Shown here piece after piece: positions 17,020-25,672 of a DNA stretch of 64,000 nucleotides. Source of the stretch: Bacillus sp. CHD6a (GTDB lineage Bacteria; Bacillota; Bacilli; Bacillales; Bacillaceae_I); contig NZ_LBMD01000019.1 of NCBI RefSeq assembly GCF_001293645.1, positions 16,934 to 80,933 on the forward strand, written 5' to 3'. Position 1 is the first letter of the stretch, and each line of letters begins with the position of its first letter. A program made the position numbers and the translations under genes. Under the pieces are notes generated by a model that was not told where the DNA came from, ran no database searches, and was given only the letters and a program-made list of their open reading frames with translations.

Positions 17020-18510
17020 CTATGTTGTAGGAATGGTTTCTGTAAGTGGAAAGGCTTGTATTGCTTTTAGCGTAATTTCTTTTTCATCAAATGGAACGGA
17101 TTCTTTCCCAATCAATTGATAATTTTCATGACCTTTGCCGGCAATAAGGATAACATCCCCTTCACCAGCAATTTCAACAGCACGGATGATTGCTTGTTCG
17201 CGATCAGGAATACACTCAAAGTGTTCGTGAGTCGCTCCAGCAGCCATTCCCTGTACAATTTCTTCTCCAGGTTCATCAAGAGGATTATCCGTAGTAAAAA
17301 TGACATACTCTGATTTCTCAGTAGCAATTCTACCCATTTTCGGGCGCTTATCTTTGTCTCGTCCTCCACCTGTGCCGATAATCGAAATTATTTTGTGCTT
17401 AGAGAACATGCGTATGCTGTCCAACGCTTTGCCGATGGCATCTTCTGTATGAGCATAATCAATAATTACATTACGCTTATCACCAGTCTTTAAAGTTTGC
17501 ATGCGTCCACTTGGGGGTGAAGTTTCTCTTAGGTGATTCAAGATGCGTTCAAATGGCATCCCTTTATCCCAAAGAACACAAATGACGGATAAAATATTGT
17601 AGACATTAAACTCCCCAACGAACGGAATTTCCATTTCATATTCGCCAAAATTAGTTTCAAGGATGAAGCTTGTCTTATCTTCAAAAAACATAATGTCACG
17701 AGCTTTGAAATCAGCATCGTTGTTAATTCCGTAAGTGATAATTCTAGCACCTGTCATTTGTATATAATCCTCAGTCGCTGCATCATCCACGTTTAAAATT
17801 GCTGCTTTGTCTTTACGGAGATCTTGGCCTAATTGAGCAAAAAGCAGACCTTTGGCGTTTTTATAATTCTCCATCGTCTCATGAAAGTCGAGGTGGTCTT
17901 GTGTTAGATTAGTGAATACACCGTTTTGGAATTCTACTCCGGCAAGACGGCCTAGAACTAGACCATGTGAGGATACTTCCATGACCACATCCGTTACACC
18001 GGCTTCCACCATATCTTTTAGCATTCGCTGCATGGTTAATACGTCACTTGTCGTATTTTTACTCTCAAATTTTTCTCCGTCTATATCAATCTCAATGGTC
18101 CCGCTTAGTCCCGTTTTATACCCTTCTTTTCTCATTACATTATTAATGACACTTGATACGGTTGTTTTACCATTGGTTCCTGTAACCCCAACAATTCGAA
18201 GTTTGGTGGATGGATAGTCAAAGAATACATTCGCCAACTGACCCAAAGCACGCTCTGTGTCTCTTACGTGTACATAGCAAACTCTCTCATCCAGTTGTTC
18301 CGGCAAGTCCTGAACCACAATCACACTTGCGCCTTTTTCTATTGCGGATGGTATGTAGTGGTGTCCATCCACCGTATAGCCTTTAATACAAACAAATACT
18401 GAATCTGTCGTAACTTGTCTAGAATCAGAAAAAATATTAGAAACGGACAAAGGGAAATCACCGTATACTTTTAGGGTTGAAACATTGGAAAATAATACAT
18501 TTGTTTTCAT
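17020..18510 (-). CDS. murE: MurE-type UDP-N-acetylmuramyl-tripeptide ligase
   Basis: 496 aa Mur ligase that would add the third stem-peptide residue to UDP-MurNAc-L-Ala-D-Glu. The three domains are visible. The N-terminal part has DSRQVTTDSVFVCIKG, the ATPase has GVTGTNGKTT near residue 110, and the C-terminal domain has GGGRDKDKRPKMG and AGKGHENYQ. The substrate-specificity motif reads TTDNPLDEP. DAP-adding MurE enzymes have DNPR there, so the last residue differs. It is far from any division/cell-wall cluster, so it may be a second MurE rather than the housekeeping enzyme. ATG 18510 follows GGAA. Confidence 0.85.
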   Translation of the reverse strand: MKTNVLFSNVSTLKVYGDFPLSVSNIFSDSRQVTTDSVFVCIKGYTVDGHHYIPSAIEKGASVIVVQDLPEQLDERVCYVHVRDTERALGQLANVFFDYPSTKLRIVGVTGTNGKTTVSSVINNVMRKEGYKTGLSGTIEIDIDGEKFESKNTTSDVLTMQRMLKDMVEAGVTDVVMEVSSHGLVLGRLAGVEFQNGVFTNLTQDHLDFHETMENYKNAKGLLFAQLGQDLRKDKAAILNVDDAATEDYIQMTGARIITYGINNDADFKARDIMFFEDKTSFILETNFGEYEMEIPFVGEFNVYNILSVICVLWDKGMPFERILNHLRETSPPSGRMQTLKTGDKRNVIIDYAHTEDAIGKALDSIRMFSKHKIISIIGTGGGRDKDKRPKMGRIATEKSEYVIFTTDNPLDEPGEEIVQGMAAGATHEHFECIPDREQAIIRAVEIAGEGDVILIAGKGHENYQLIGKESVPFDEKEITLKAIQAFPLTETIPTT

Positions 18511-18648
18511 ATCAGTCACTTCCTTTTCTGATACTAAAAATGAGAATATATAGTATCTTGATAAGATCTTATGTACCTTACCGAATTTTACATCTATTTT
18601 GGTTAAAGTATACCCTTTATTCTACAAAATTTGCGGTAAAAGTGAAAG

Positions 18649-18680
18649 AAAAAGCTGCCGAAGAATACGACAGCTTTTTC
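18649..18680 (-). terminator. Rho-independent terminator of pepF
   Basis: AAAGCTG..CG, a short loop and CG.CAGCTTT; T-rich on the minus strand immediately after the pepF stop at 18683. Confidence 0.8.
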
Positions 18681-18682
18681 TC

Positions 18683-20377
18683 TTATAACGCTTTATCATT
18701 CACTTCATTCAAATAGCTTTCAATCTCCCCGACAACTGACTCTACGCAACCATCTTCAAACGGAGAGCGAAGTCCAGCGAATTTCACTAGGTCGACAAAC
18801 GACTTGCTACCACCTTGTTTGCAAAGCTCCAAATAAGAATTCCATGCAGATTCAGGATTTTCTTGTGAAAGTTTCCAGTATTGCAAGGCACAAATTTGAG
18901 CCAAAGTGTAATCGATATAATAGAAAGGCGTACGATAAATGTGGCCTTGACGTTGCCAGAACCCACCTGCTTCTAAATAGGAATTTCCATCATAATCACG
19001 GCCAGGCATATATTTCTTTTCCATTTCTCTCCAAGCTTGATTTCTTTCTGCTGGCGAAGCCTCTGGGTTTTGGTAAACAAAATGCTGGAATTCATCTACC
19101 GCCACACCGTATGGCAAGAAAGAGATTGCTCCACTAAGGTGAGAGAATTTATACTTTTCTGTATCCTCTTTGAAGAACAGGTTCATCCACGGCCAAGTAA
19201 AGAATTCCATACTCATAGAATGGATTTCACAAGCCTCATATGTTGGCCAGTTGTACTCAGGTACATCATAATCACGGCTCATATAAACTTGGAATGCATG
19301 TCCCGCTTCATGTGTTAACACGTCAATATCGCCGCTCGTTCCGTTAAAATTCGAGAAGATATATGGTGCCTTATATGTTGGGATATACGTGCAATATCCT
19401 CCAGCTTCTTTCCCTTTTTTTGCAACAAGGTCCATTAAGTTCTTATCAATCATAAATTGGAAGAATTCTCTTGTCTCTTCCGATAACTCTTCATACATTT
19501 GTTTCCCGTTCTCAATGATCCACTCAGGTGTTCCTTTTGGCTTTGCGTTACCCGTTTTGTAATTAAATCCTTCGTCATAATACTTCATGGAGTCTACACC
19601 TATTCGCTCCTGCTGCCTTTTAGCGAGTGTTTCTACTAATGGAACGATGGAGTCTTTTACTTGATCTCGGAATTTAGCCACCATCTCCGCATTATAATCA
19701 GTGCGGGTCATACGCGCATATCCTAGTTCCACGAAACTATCATAACCAAGTTTCTTTGCCATTTTAGTACGTATTTTGACGAGTTGATCAAAGATCTCAT
19801 CAAACTCTTCTTGGTTCTCTTGGAAGAAACCAAACTTGGCTTCACTTGCTTGCTTGCGAACGTCGCGATCCTCGGACTCTGTATAAGGATCTAATTGAGC
19901 AAGTGTAAGTTCTTCTCCGTTAAAATTAATCTTCGCAGAAGCAACCAATTTGGAGTATTTAGTGGTAAGTTTGTTTTCAAGCTGAAGGTCTTCAATAATC
20001 GCATCATCAAATGTTTTCAATTCACATTCTGCCAAAGCAAACAGCTGTGTACCCCACTTTTCTTCAAGCTCGTTTCTAAATGGTGATTTAACCAGAGCTT
20101 TATAAAACTTTGTTTCCAAAGACTTCGTCAGCGGCTCAATCTCATCGAGGAAATCCTGTTCTACTTTGTAAAACTCGTCGTTCGTGTCAATGGAATGACG
20201 AATATAAACTAGGTTGAAATCTGTACTTAATTGATTTCGAACATCATTGATTTCCCGAATCGCTTCCTCCTGCTTTGCAACAGATTCTGCCGCCTCAAAC
20301 CTCTCAACAGCAGCCATAAACCTCTTCTCTACCTCATCCATATTAGGACGAGAATAACCAAACTCTTCAAATCTCAT
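18683..20377 (-). CDS. pepF: Oligoendopeptidase F (M3 family)
   Basis: Cytoplasmic zinc metallopeptidase cleaving short peptides. 564 aa, within the usual range. The zinc motif HEAGHAFQ is near residue 356 with the downstream glutamate region EACEIHSMSMEFF. C-terminal GHIYRTPFYYIDYTLAQ is typical of this M3 subgroup. Monocistronic, with a terminator on its 3' side. Confidence 0.9.
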   Translation of the reverse strand: MRFEEFGYSRPNMDEVEKRFMAAVERFEAAESVAKQEEAIREINDVRNQLSTDFNLVYIRHSIDTNDEFYKVEQDFLDEIEPLTKSLETKFYKALVKSPFRNELEEKWGTQLFALAECELKTFDDAIIEDLQLENKLTTKYSKLVASAKINFNGEELTLAQLDPYTESEDRDVRKQASEAKFGFFQENQEEFDEIFDQLVKIRTKMAKKLGYDSFVELGYARMTRTDYNAEMVAKFRDQVKDSIVPLVETLAKRQQERIGVDSMKYYDEGFNYKTGNAKPKGTPEWIIENGKQMYEELSEETREFFQFMIDKNLMDLVAKKGKEAGGYCTYIPTYKAPYIFSNFNGTSGDIDVLTHEAGHAFQVYMSRDYDVPEYNWPTYEACEIHSMSMEFFTWPWMNLFFKEDTEKYKFSHLSGAISFLPYGVAVDEFQHFVYQNPEASPAERNQAWREMEKKYMPGRDYDGNSYLEAGGFWQRQGHIYRTPFYYIDYTLAQICALQYWKLSQENPESAWNSYLELCKQGGSKSFVDLVKFAGLRSPFEDGCVESVVGEIESYLNEVNDKAL

Positions 20378-20435
20378 ATGTACTATCCCCTTTTCAAACA
20401 GACTTCACCTTACTTAGTATTCGACATGAATCATG

Positions 20436-20476
20436 AAATTCCTTGTGGGGTCTGACCCCACAAGGGAATTTTTTTG
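20436..20476 (+). repeat. Near-perfect hairpin with GTGGGGTCTGACCCCAC centre
   Basis: AAATTCCTTGTGGGG, TCTGA and CCCCACAAGGGAATTT pair over 15 bp with a single bulged G, followed by a T run on the plus strand. No plus-strand gene ends here, so it is not an ordinary terminator. Short GGGGTC(A/T)GACCCC hairpins occur near REP-type elements in many bacteria; that link is from general knowledge only. Confidence 0.6.
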
Positions 20477-20480
20477 CAAT

Positions 20481-20508
20481 AAAAAAACCAACCTATTTAA
20501 AGGTCAGT
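20481..20508 (-). terminator. Terminator of the MarR gene
   Basis: Minus strand ACTGACC, an 8-base loop, GGTTGGT and T7. The stem overlaps the stop codon at 20504. Confidence 0.7.
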
Positions 20509-20950
20509 CTTTTTGTTGGGCGTTTAGGCCGAGTTTTTTGACGAGTTGGATGGCTTGTTCTTTTTCTTGTTGGGTAAGGCCGTCGACTAGGGTATGGATG
20601 TGTTGTTCGTGTTTTGGGAAAATCTCATTGAGTAGTTTTTTTCCTTCGTCCGTTATTTGTGCATAGGTTACCCTTCTGTCTTTGGGACATGCTTTCCTTG
20701 CTAAGAGTCCTTTGTTTTCCAGTTTATCCACCACATACGTGATGCTGCCACTTGCCAATAATATCTTACCGCCGATTTGCTGTAAGGGTTGTTCTCCTTT
20801 GTGGTAGAGTAGTTCTAATACTGCAAACTCAGTTGGATTCAATTTAAAGCTTTGGATAGATTGGTTCGCTTTGTCATTTAGTGCACGAAACGCTCTGGAA
20901 AGAACGATAAATAATTTCAGTGAAGTATCGAGTTCGTGTCTTTCTGCCAT
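20504..20950 (-). CDS. MarR family transcriptional regulator
   Basis: 148 aa winged-helix repressor. Recognition region ASGSITYVVDKLENKGLL near residues 63-80, preceded by FAVLELLYHKGEQPLQQIGG, and followed by the wing RRVTYAQITDEGKK. No conserved redox cysteine near the N-terminus, so it is not obviously of the OhrR type. ATG 20950 is spaced correctly from AAGGA; ATG 20959 is too close. It faces the ZIP transporter across 278 bp, which may be its target, but this is inference. Confidence 0.85.
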   Translation of the reverse strand: MAERHELDTSLKLFIVLSRAFRALNDKANQSIQSFKLNPTEFAVLELLYHKGEQPLQQIGGKILLASGSITYVVDKLENKGLLARKACPKDRRVTYAQITDEGKKLLNEIFPKHEQHIHTLVDGLTQQEKEQAIQLVKKLGLNAQQKD

Positions 20951-21228
20951 AAAAGTCATTCCTTTTTATAAAATATCTTGAATTAAAACTAATGGTATAG
21001 TAAATGACGTGATTCGTCAATGAAAATTCAAGAAAATGTAAAATCCTACACGAGTCCGCTTTTCTACTATTAAAGTAGACTCCTTTGCTTTCCATCACCT
21101 AAAGGCATGATGGAGCCAAACACCTTATTTTGTTTATAAAAAAATTATTGGTACAATATCGTTAGTCCATAGAAAAGGAAGTTTCTCCATTATATAACTT
21201 CCTGATATAACTAGAAAGGAAATAGATA
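20951..21228. other. Divergent intergenic region, marR / ZIP gene
   Basis: 278 bp with no reading frame of note. A short inverted repeat TCTACT-ATTAA-AGTAGA lies around 21062-21078. Promoters for both genes must lie here but no clear operator was identified. Confidence 0.5.
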
Positions 21229-21960
21229 ATGTCAGAAGTGATAATAGGAAGTGTATTGGCTGCCATGTCTACAGGCTTAGGGGCCTTACCGATTTTATTT
21301 TTGAATAACACATTGACTCACAAATGGAGAGATATGCTCCTTGCATTTACAGCCGGGATCATGATGGCTGCAGCGACGATGAGTTTAATACCAGAGGCTC
21401 TTTCATATGGGGGTTTTGTTCCATTAGGAGTTGGGTTGCTTCTTGGTGTCATTACTTTGACCCTTTTAGAACGATCTATTCCTCATATAGATTTGGAGCA
21501 TAATCGAAAAGGAATCGCTTTCGATCAAAAAGCAATGCTGATTGTTGCAGCGATAACATTGCATAATATACCGGAAGGACTTTCTGTTGGGGTAAGCTAC
21601 GCATCAGATGCAGCAGATACCGGAAATTTAATTGCTTTTGCGATTGGATTACAAAATGCACCAGAAGGTTTTTTAGTGGCTTTATTCTTGATAAATCAGA
21701 GGATAACAAAACTGAAAGCTTTTATCGTTGCAACATTAACCGGGGCTGTTGAGATACCGATGGCTTTATTAGGTTTCTATCTCACTTCAGTTGTATCATC
21801 CCTTGTCCCATATGGACTTGCTTTTGCAGCAGGAGCGATGCTTTATATCATCTATAAAGAATTGATTCCTGAAAGTCATGGTGATGGGAATGAAACGACC
21901 TCCACCTATTCTTTCATCATCGGATTACTTTTCATGATTTTTCTAACTCAGATATTCTAA
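21229..21960 (+). CDS. ZIP family metal transporter
   Basis: 243 aa with about eight membrane helices, probably importing zinc or another divalent metal. ZIP metal-site motifs are clear: HNIPEGLSVGV (about residue 107) in helix IV and QNAPEGFLVALF (about 144) in helix V. A histidine-poor loop is present (IPHIDLEHNRKG). AAAGGAA precedes the ATG. Single gene with its own terminator, divergent from the MarR regulator. Confidence 0.88.
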   Translation: MSEVIIGSVLAAMSTGLGALPILFLNNTLTHKWRDMLLAFTAGIMMAAATMSLIPEALSYGGFVPLGVGLLLGVITLTLLERSIPHIDLEHNRKGIAFDQKAMLIVAAITLHNIPEGLSVGVSYASDAADTGNLIAFAIGLQNAPEGFLVALFLINQRITKLKAFIVATLTGAVEIPMALLGFYLTSVVSSLVPYGLAFAAGAMLYIIYKELIPESHGDGNETTSTYSFIIGLLFMIFLTQIF

Positions 21961-21983
21961 CCGTCTCTGTAGGACGGTTTTTT
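21960..21983 (+). terminator. Terminator of the ZIP gene
   Basis: ACCGTC, a 7-base loop and GACGGT followed by a T run, starting at the stop codon. Confidence 0.8.
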
Positions 21984-21993
21984 ATATGCACGA

Positions 21994-22167
21994 TTATTTT
22001 TTTTGATATATTATTTCTTGGTATTTGTATATCAATTTATCTAAGTCCTGGCTGCACTTGACCGTTTGCTCACTTACATAACCAGTCTTGTTGGCGACTG
22101 CTATCATTGTATCTCTTTTTTCTTTAATAAGTAATAACAGTTGATCTAAATACCCTTCATAAGACAT
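21994..22167 (-). CDS. Spo0E-like sporulation aspartyl-phosphate phosphatase
   Basis: 57 aa. The Spo0E family signature S-x-x-L-D-x-L-I is present as SQDLDKLIYKYQ, preceded by an N-terminal helix (YLDQLLLLIKEKRDTMIAV) and the turn KTGYVSEQTVKC. Such proteins dephosphorylate Spo0A~P and delay sporulation. The reading frame extends to 22254 but ATG 22167 gives the family length and follows AGGGA. Convergent with the ZIP gene. Confidence 0.85.
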   Translation of the reverse strand: MSYEGYLDQLLLLIKEKRDTMIAVANKTGYVSEQTVKCSQDLDKLIYKYQEIIYQKK

Positions 22168-22354
22168 ACTACTCGTCCCTTCTTCATCAAATTCCACAAT
22201 AGAAATTATTACAATAATTTCTATATTTGTAAATAGAATCGCAAAGTTAGACAATTTTTTTATAGAATTAATTTATATCTATATGTAAAAAATAGGACAA
22301 AGTATCTAGTGAGAGTAGCATTTGATTCACTTCTTACCACTTAGTTATGCAAAT

Positions 22355-22363
22355 TTTGTCGAA
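22355..22363 (+). promoter_or_regulatory. Possible Spo0A box
   Basis: TTTGTCGAA matches the 0A box core TGTCGAA. It lies between the Spo0E-like gene and the YibQ-like gene, 35 bases ahead of the latter. A single 9-base match in A+T-rich DNA is weak evidence. Confidence 0.35.
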
Positions 22364-22397
22364 TCAATAAAACATAATTAGACAAGTAGGTGCAAAA

Positions 22398-23168
22398 ATG
22401 AAAGTAATATTAGTTATCATATTGAGTAGTATGTTTATCTTTGTCCCTTCTATTAATACTTATGCCGAACAGCTCCCTAGCAATAAGGTGGCCATTGTTA
22501 TTGATGATTTTGGCAATAACATGAAGGGTACCGAGGAAATCCTCCATTTACCGGTACCGTTGACTGTAGCTGTCATGCCTTTTCTTTCTACTACCCAACA
22601 AGACGCTGAATTGGCCCATCAATTAGGCCACGAGGTAATCCTTCACCTTCCCATGGAACCAATGAAAGGTAAAAGAAGCTGGCTAGGACCAGGTGCCATC
22701 ACCTCCAATCTATCTGATCAAGAAATATATAAAAGAGTAAATGACGCCATTGATTCTGTACCTTACGCTGTAGGCATTAATAACCATATGGGTTCTAAGA
22801 TTACTGCCAATAAGCGGATTATGAAAATTATTTTAGGGATCTGTAAAGAGCGAAACCTATACTATCTAGATAGTAAAACAACCAAAAAAAGTGTCGTGGC
22901 AGAATTAGCCACAAAGTTGGGGGTTCCATACTTAGAAAATGAGTTATTCTTTGACGAAGTATACACCACTAACCATATTGTAAAACAAACGAATCAGCTC
23001 ATTAAAAAAACAGAGGTGGATGATTCTATCATAGCCATTGGCCACGTTGGAATCGCAGGGGAAAAGACAGCAAGTGTCCTAAAGCAATATATCCCGAAAT
23101 TGCAAGAAAAAGCGGAAATTGTCACATTGTCTAACATTCTAATTGATAAAGAAATTTTGCTGCATTAA
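22398..23168 (+). CDS. YibQ-like divergent polysaccharide deacetylase
   Basis: 256 aa, with a signal peptide (cleavage near YAEQ, residue 24) and so probably exported. The domain is the divergent polysaccharide deacetylase (YibQ) type: KVAIVIDDFGNN near residue 30, HEVILHLPMEP near 78 and GINNHMGSKIT near 126, ending IGHVGIAGEKT. The biochemical activity of this family is not settled. The gene ends in a strong terminator facing the CBS gene. Confidence 0.8.
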   Translation: MKVILVIILSSMFIFVPSINTYAEQLPSNKVAIVIDDFGNNMKGTEEILHLPVPLTVAVMPFLSTTQQDAELAHQLGHEVILHLPMEPMKGKRSWLGPGAITSNLSDQEIYKRVNDAIDSVPYAVGINNHMGSKITANKRIMKIILGICKERNLYYLDSKTTKKSVVAELATKLGVPYLENELFFDEVYTTNHIVKQTNQLIKKTEVDDSIIAIGHVGIAGEKTASVLKQYIPKLQEKAEIVTLSNILIDKEILLH

Positions 23169-23186
23169 GAGGATTCTACTACGAAC

Positions 23187-23226
23187 AAAGAGCAGCCTCC
23201 AAATTGGGGGACTGCTCTTCTTTTTA
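23187..23226 (+). terminator. Terminator of the YibQ-like gene
   Basis: AAGAGCAG.CC and GG.CTGCTCTT pair around an A+T loop, followed by T5. Confidence 0.85.
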
Positions 23227-23862
23227 TTTTTGCACATCAATTTGATCGACATGTGTGACTCGGAATTCTTTTTCTCCGAGTTTCTTCACTAATTTGTTTA
23301 CCTTTTCTTGCGGTAATTCAGCTGGTAAATTGACAATGATTCTACGCAAATATTTCTCTCCATTGTCAAGTGTGAGCATTCCGTCGATATTAATGTCCTT
23401 TAACATGGAAACAAGGTCCTTGATTGCCCCTTTGTGCTCAATCGTAGCGATAGTAAGGGTATAGCCACCTGTTTTCATACCAAATGAATCAGCTAGGACA
23501 TCCATGACGTTCGCATGCGTCAGTATCCCTAGAAACTCATTTTCCTCATTTAGGACTGCGATAAAAGGGAGTCGTTTAATTGTGAAAAATGCTTTAAAGA
23601 ATGAATCTTCTTCAAATATAAAAGCATCTTGGCTTTTGACCAGTACTTCTATTGAATCATCAGGGCTCCCTTTTTGTTCGTATAGATAATCCAGTAAATG
23701 CACTTTATAGACTAGGCCTAAAAATGTATTCCCATCATTTGAAAGTATAGGTATACATCTGTAGCCTGTATCCTTGATTTTCTCATAAGCTTGTTTAATT
23801 GTGTAAGTTGGTTCACAGAATTCTACATCTTGCTTTGGCACAAAATTGTAGCGGACCTTCAT
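23224..23862 (-). CDS. CBS-pair protein with C-terminal ACT-like domain
   Basis: 212 aa. Two CBS motifs occupy about residues 10-130 (GYRCIPILSNDG, FLGLVYKVHLLDYL, LPFIAVLNEENEFLGILTH). The C-terminal third (GYTLTIATIEHKGAIKDLVS...) looks like an ACT domain. The same arrangement occurs in CbpA-type c-di-AMP binding proteins of Firmicutes, so a c-di-AMP or adenine-nucleotide sensor role is plausible but inferred. Start at ATG 23862, 8 bases after GGAG. Confidence 0.75.
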   Translation of the reverse strand: MKVRYNFVPKQDVEFCEPTYTIKQAYEKIKDTGYRCIPILSNDGNTFLGLVYKVHLLDYLYEQKGSPDDSIEVLVKSQDAFIFEEDSFFKAFFTIKRLPFIAVLNEENEFLGILTHANVMDVLADSFGMKTGGYTLTIATIEHKGAIKDLVSMLKDINIDGMLTLDNGEKYLRRIIVNLPAELPQEKVNKLVKKLGEKEFRVTHVDQIDVQK

Positions 23863-23991
23863 GTCTCTCACTCCTTAGGCAAATTCTCTCTAGAATATGT
23901 ATGTTATAAAACTATTATAACAGTAGCATATTCGCCTTCTAAGGTAAAGAAAATTCATAATATTAACGCAATTTATTTATCATGAAACAGA

Positions 23992-25329
23992 TTACTTAGC
24001 TGCATTAGCTGCAATTTGTACGGCATCCCATACGGTAGCATATGGAGGAGCATAACACAAATCCAACATGGCGATTTGCCTGGTTGTTAACCCGCATGTA
24101 ATAGCTGTTGCATAAACATCCAGTCTCTTGGCGATAGATTCATCCTTACCAATAAGCTGTGCTCCCAACAGTTTTAGTGATTCTTTTTCATATACAAGTT
24201 TGATATGGATGTTTTCTGCCCCAGGATAATAAGAGGCATGATTATTTGTTTCAATTACGACTTTTTCAACATCTAGGTTTTCCTGTTCTGCTTGTTTTTC
24301 AGTAATCCCGGTCATAGCTGCCGTCCATTCTAGAATTTTGACCACATTCGTTCCGAGTATTCCATCAAATGTAGAAGGGATGCCTGCAAGATTGTCTGCG
24401 ACCACCCTTCCATGTTTATTGGCAGTCGTACCTAGGGCTATGTTTACTGGTTTATTTAATAATAGGTGATTGCTCGTTGCACAATCTCCCGCAGCATATA
24501 TAGACTGAATGCTCGTTTCCTGATGGGAATTAACGATAAGCGCGCCGTTTTCCAGCATGTCTAACCCAAGTTCTTTAATAAAATCCGTGTTTGGTTTTAT
24601 TCCTATATTAACAATAACCGCGTCGACTTCGTAAGAATCTTTGTCCGTTACGATGCTTGTCACTTTCCCTTCAGACATTTTTAGTTCCTTTACTTCTTCT
24701 CCTGTTCGGATTCCAACTCTATCTTGGAGAGATTCAGAAATTATTTTTGCCATATCCTCATCATAATTTGGCAGGATGTGATTTTGAAGTTCTATGACAA
24801 ACACCTCTTTGCCAAGCTCTACCATGGTCTCAACAAGCTCCATGCCAATATAGCCTCCACCAATGATACCGACTTTCTTAATTCTTTCATCTTTATAAAA
24901 CTTACGCATTTGGATTCCATCATTTAATGTCTTCAATGTATGAACATTGCTTGCTTCTTTTGGAATAAAAGGCGGAAGGATCGGTTTGGCACCTGTTGAA
25001 ATCAAAAGTTTATCATAGTTTACGTACGTTTCCTCTCCGGATTGAAGGTTCTTTACCTTCACCCTTTTGTTTAAGGCATCTACTTTTGTTACTTCATGAT
25101 GGATATGAACCTCTATATCTCGTTCTTCAAATTCTTTTACCGTTCTCGCCAGCAGATCTTCATGAGATTCTGTCACACCAGATATGTAATAAGGCAATCC
25201 ACACGCCCCGTATGAAACATATTCATCTTTTTCAAATACGCTAATTTTTACTGTTTTATCTAGTCTTCTTAGTTTGGAGGCAGCACTCATTCCCCCTGCA
25301 ATGCCACCAATTATCACCACATGTTCCAT
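23992..25329 (-). CDS. cdr: CoA-disulfide reductase
   Basis: 445 aa flavoprotein reducing CoA disulfide with NAD(P)H, part of thiol homeostasis. FAD-binding GGIAGGMSAASKLRR at the N-terminus, the single active-site cysteine in SYGACGLPYYISG (Cys43), a second nucleotide fold VGIIGGGYIGMELVE near 155, and SIYAAGDCA near 275. No C-terminal rhodanese domain, so it is the short type. Related NADH oxidases share this layout and cannot be excluded. Monocistronic. Confidence 0.87.
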   Translation of the reverse strand: MEHVVIIGGIAGGMSAASKLRRLDKTVKISVFEKDEYVSYGACGLPYYISGVTESHEDLLARTVKEFEERDIEVHIHHEVTKVDALNKRVKVKNLQSGEETYVNYDKLLISTGAKPILPPFIPKEASNVHTLKTLNDGIQMRKFYKDERIKKVGIIGGGYIGMELVETMVELGKEVFVIELQNHILPNYDEDMAKIISESLQDRVGIRTGEEVKELKMSEGKVTSIVTDKDSYEVDAVIVNIGIKPNTDFIKELGLDMLENGALIVNSHQETSIQSIYAAGDCATSNHLLLNKPVNIALGTTANKHGRVVADNLAGIPSTFDGILGTNVVKILEWTAAMTGITEKQAEQENLDVEKVVIETNNHASYYPGAENIHIKLVYEKESLKLLGAQLIGKDESIAKRLDVYATAITCGLTTRQIAMLDLCYAPPYATVWDAVQIAANAAK

Positions 25330-25441
25330 TTAGCCATCCTCCTAAATCTATCTCTGATTTCTTACCATTATATTCCCTCTTGATAGGTAAAGTAGTCATA
25401 TACAAAAGAAAGAATTTTAGTGGTTTGCTTATTCACCCTTA

Positions 25442-25602
25442 TGGATTTCCGCAGATGGCTTCGCTTTCCTTTGGGCCCTGCTGAGTGGAAGGCGCGGAGA
25501 CACCCACGGTAGGAAGGAACTGGTGAGACCCCTGTAGCGTTGTGTGGAGGTTCACGGACCGCCCCGCAGGCAAGCGAAGCGCCTGGAACGGAGATTAACC
25601 GG
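25442..25602 (+). repeat. Chimeric core repeat (inverted half plus type-B half)
   Basis: Starts as an inverted core end (GGATTTCCGCAGATGGCTTC). It then switches to a direct type-B copy (GTGGAAGGCGCGGAGAC ... GCAAGCGAAGCGCCTGGAACG). Head-to-head fusion of two halves suggests recombination between copies. Confidence 0.7.
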
Positions 25603-25628
25603 ATTTTACGATTTCTTTCCATAATAAT

Positions 25629-25670
25629 AAAAAACAGATGACCTCGTCTATGCAAGGGCATCTGTTTTTT
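25629..25670 (-). terminator. Terminator after mtnD
   Basis: AACAGATG / CATCTGTT stem with an 18-base loop and A/T runs on both sides, so it could work in either direction. The stop of mtnD is at 25673. Confidence 0.78.
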
Positions 25671-25672
25671 TA

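Noticed and set aside
25368..25661. 97-codon minus-strand frame through the chimeric repeat
   Set aside because: Encoded entirely by the repeat and terminator sequence; similar fake frames occur at the other repeat copies.
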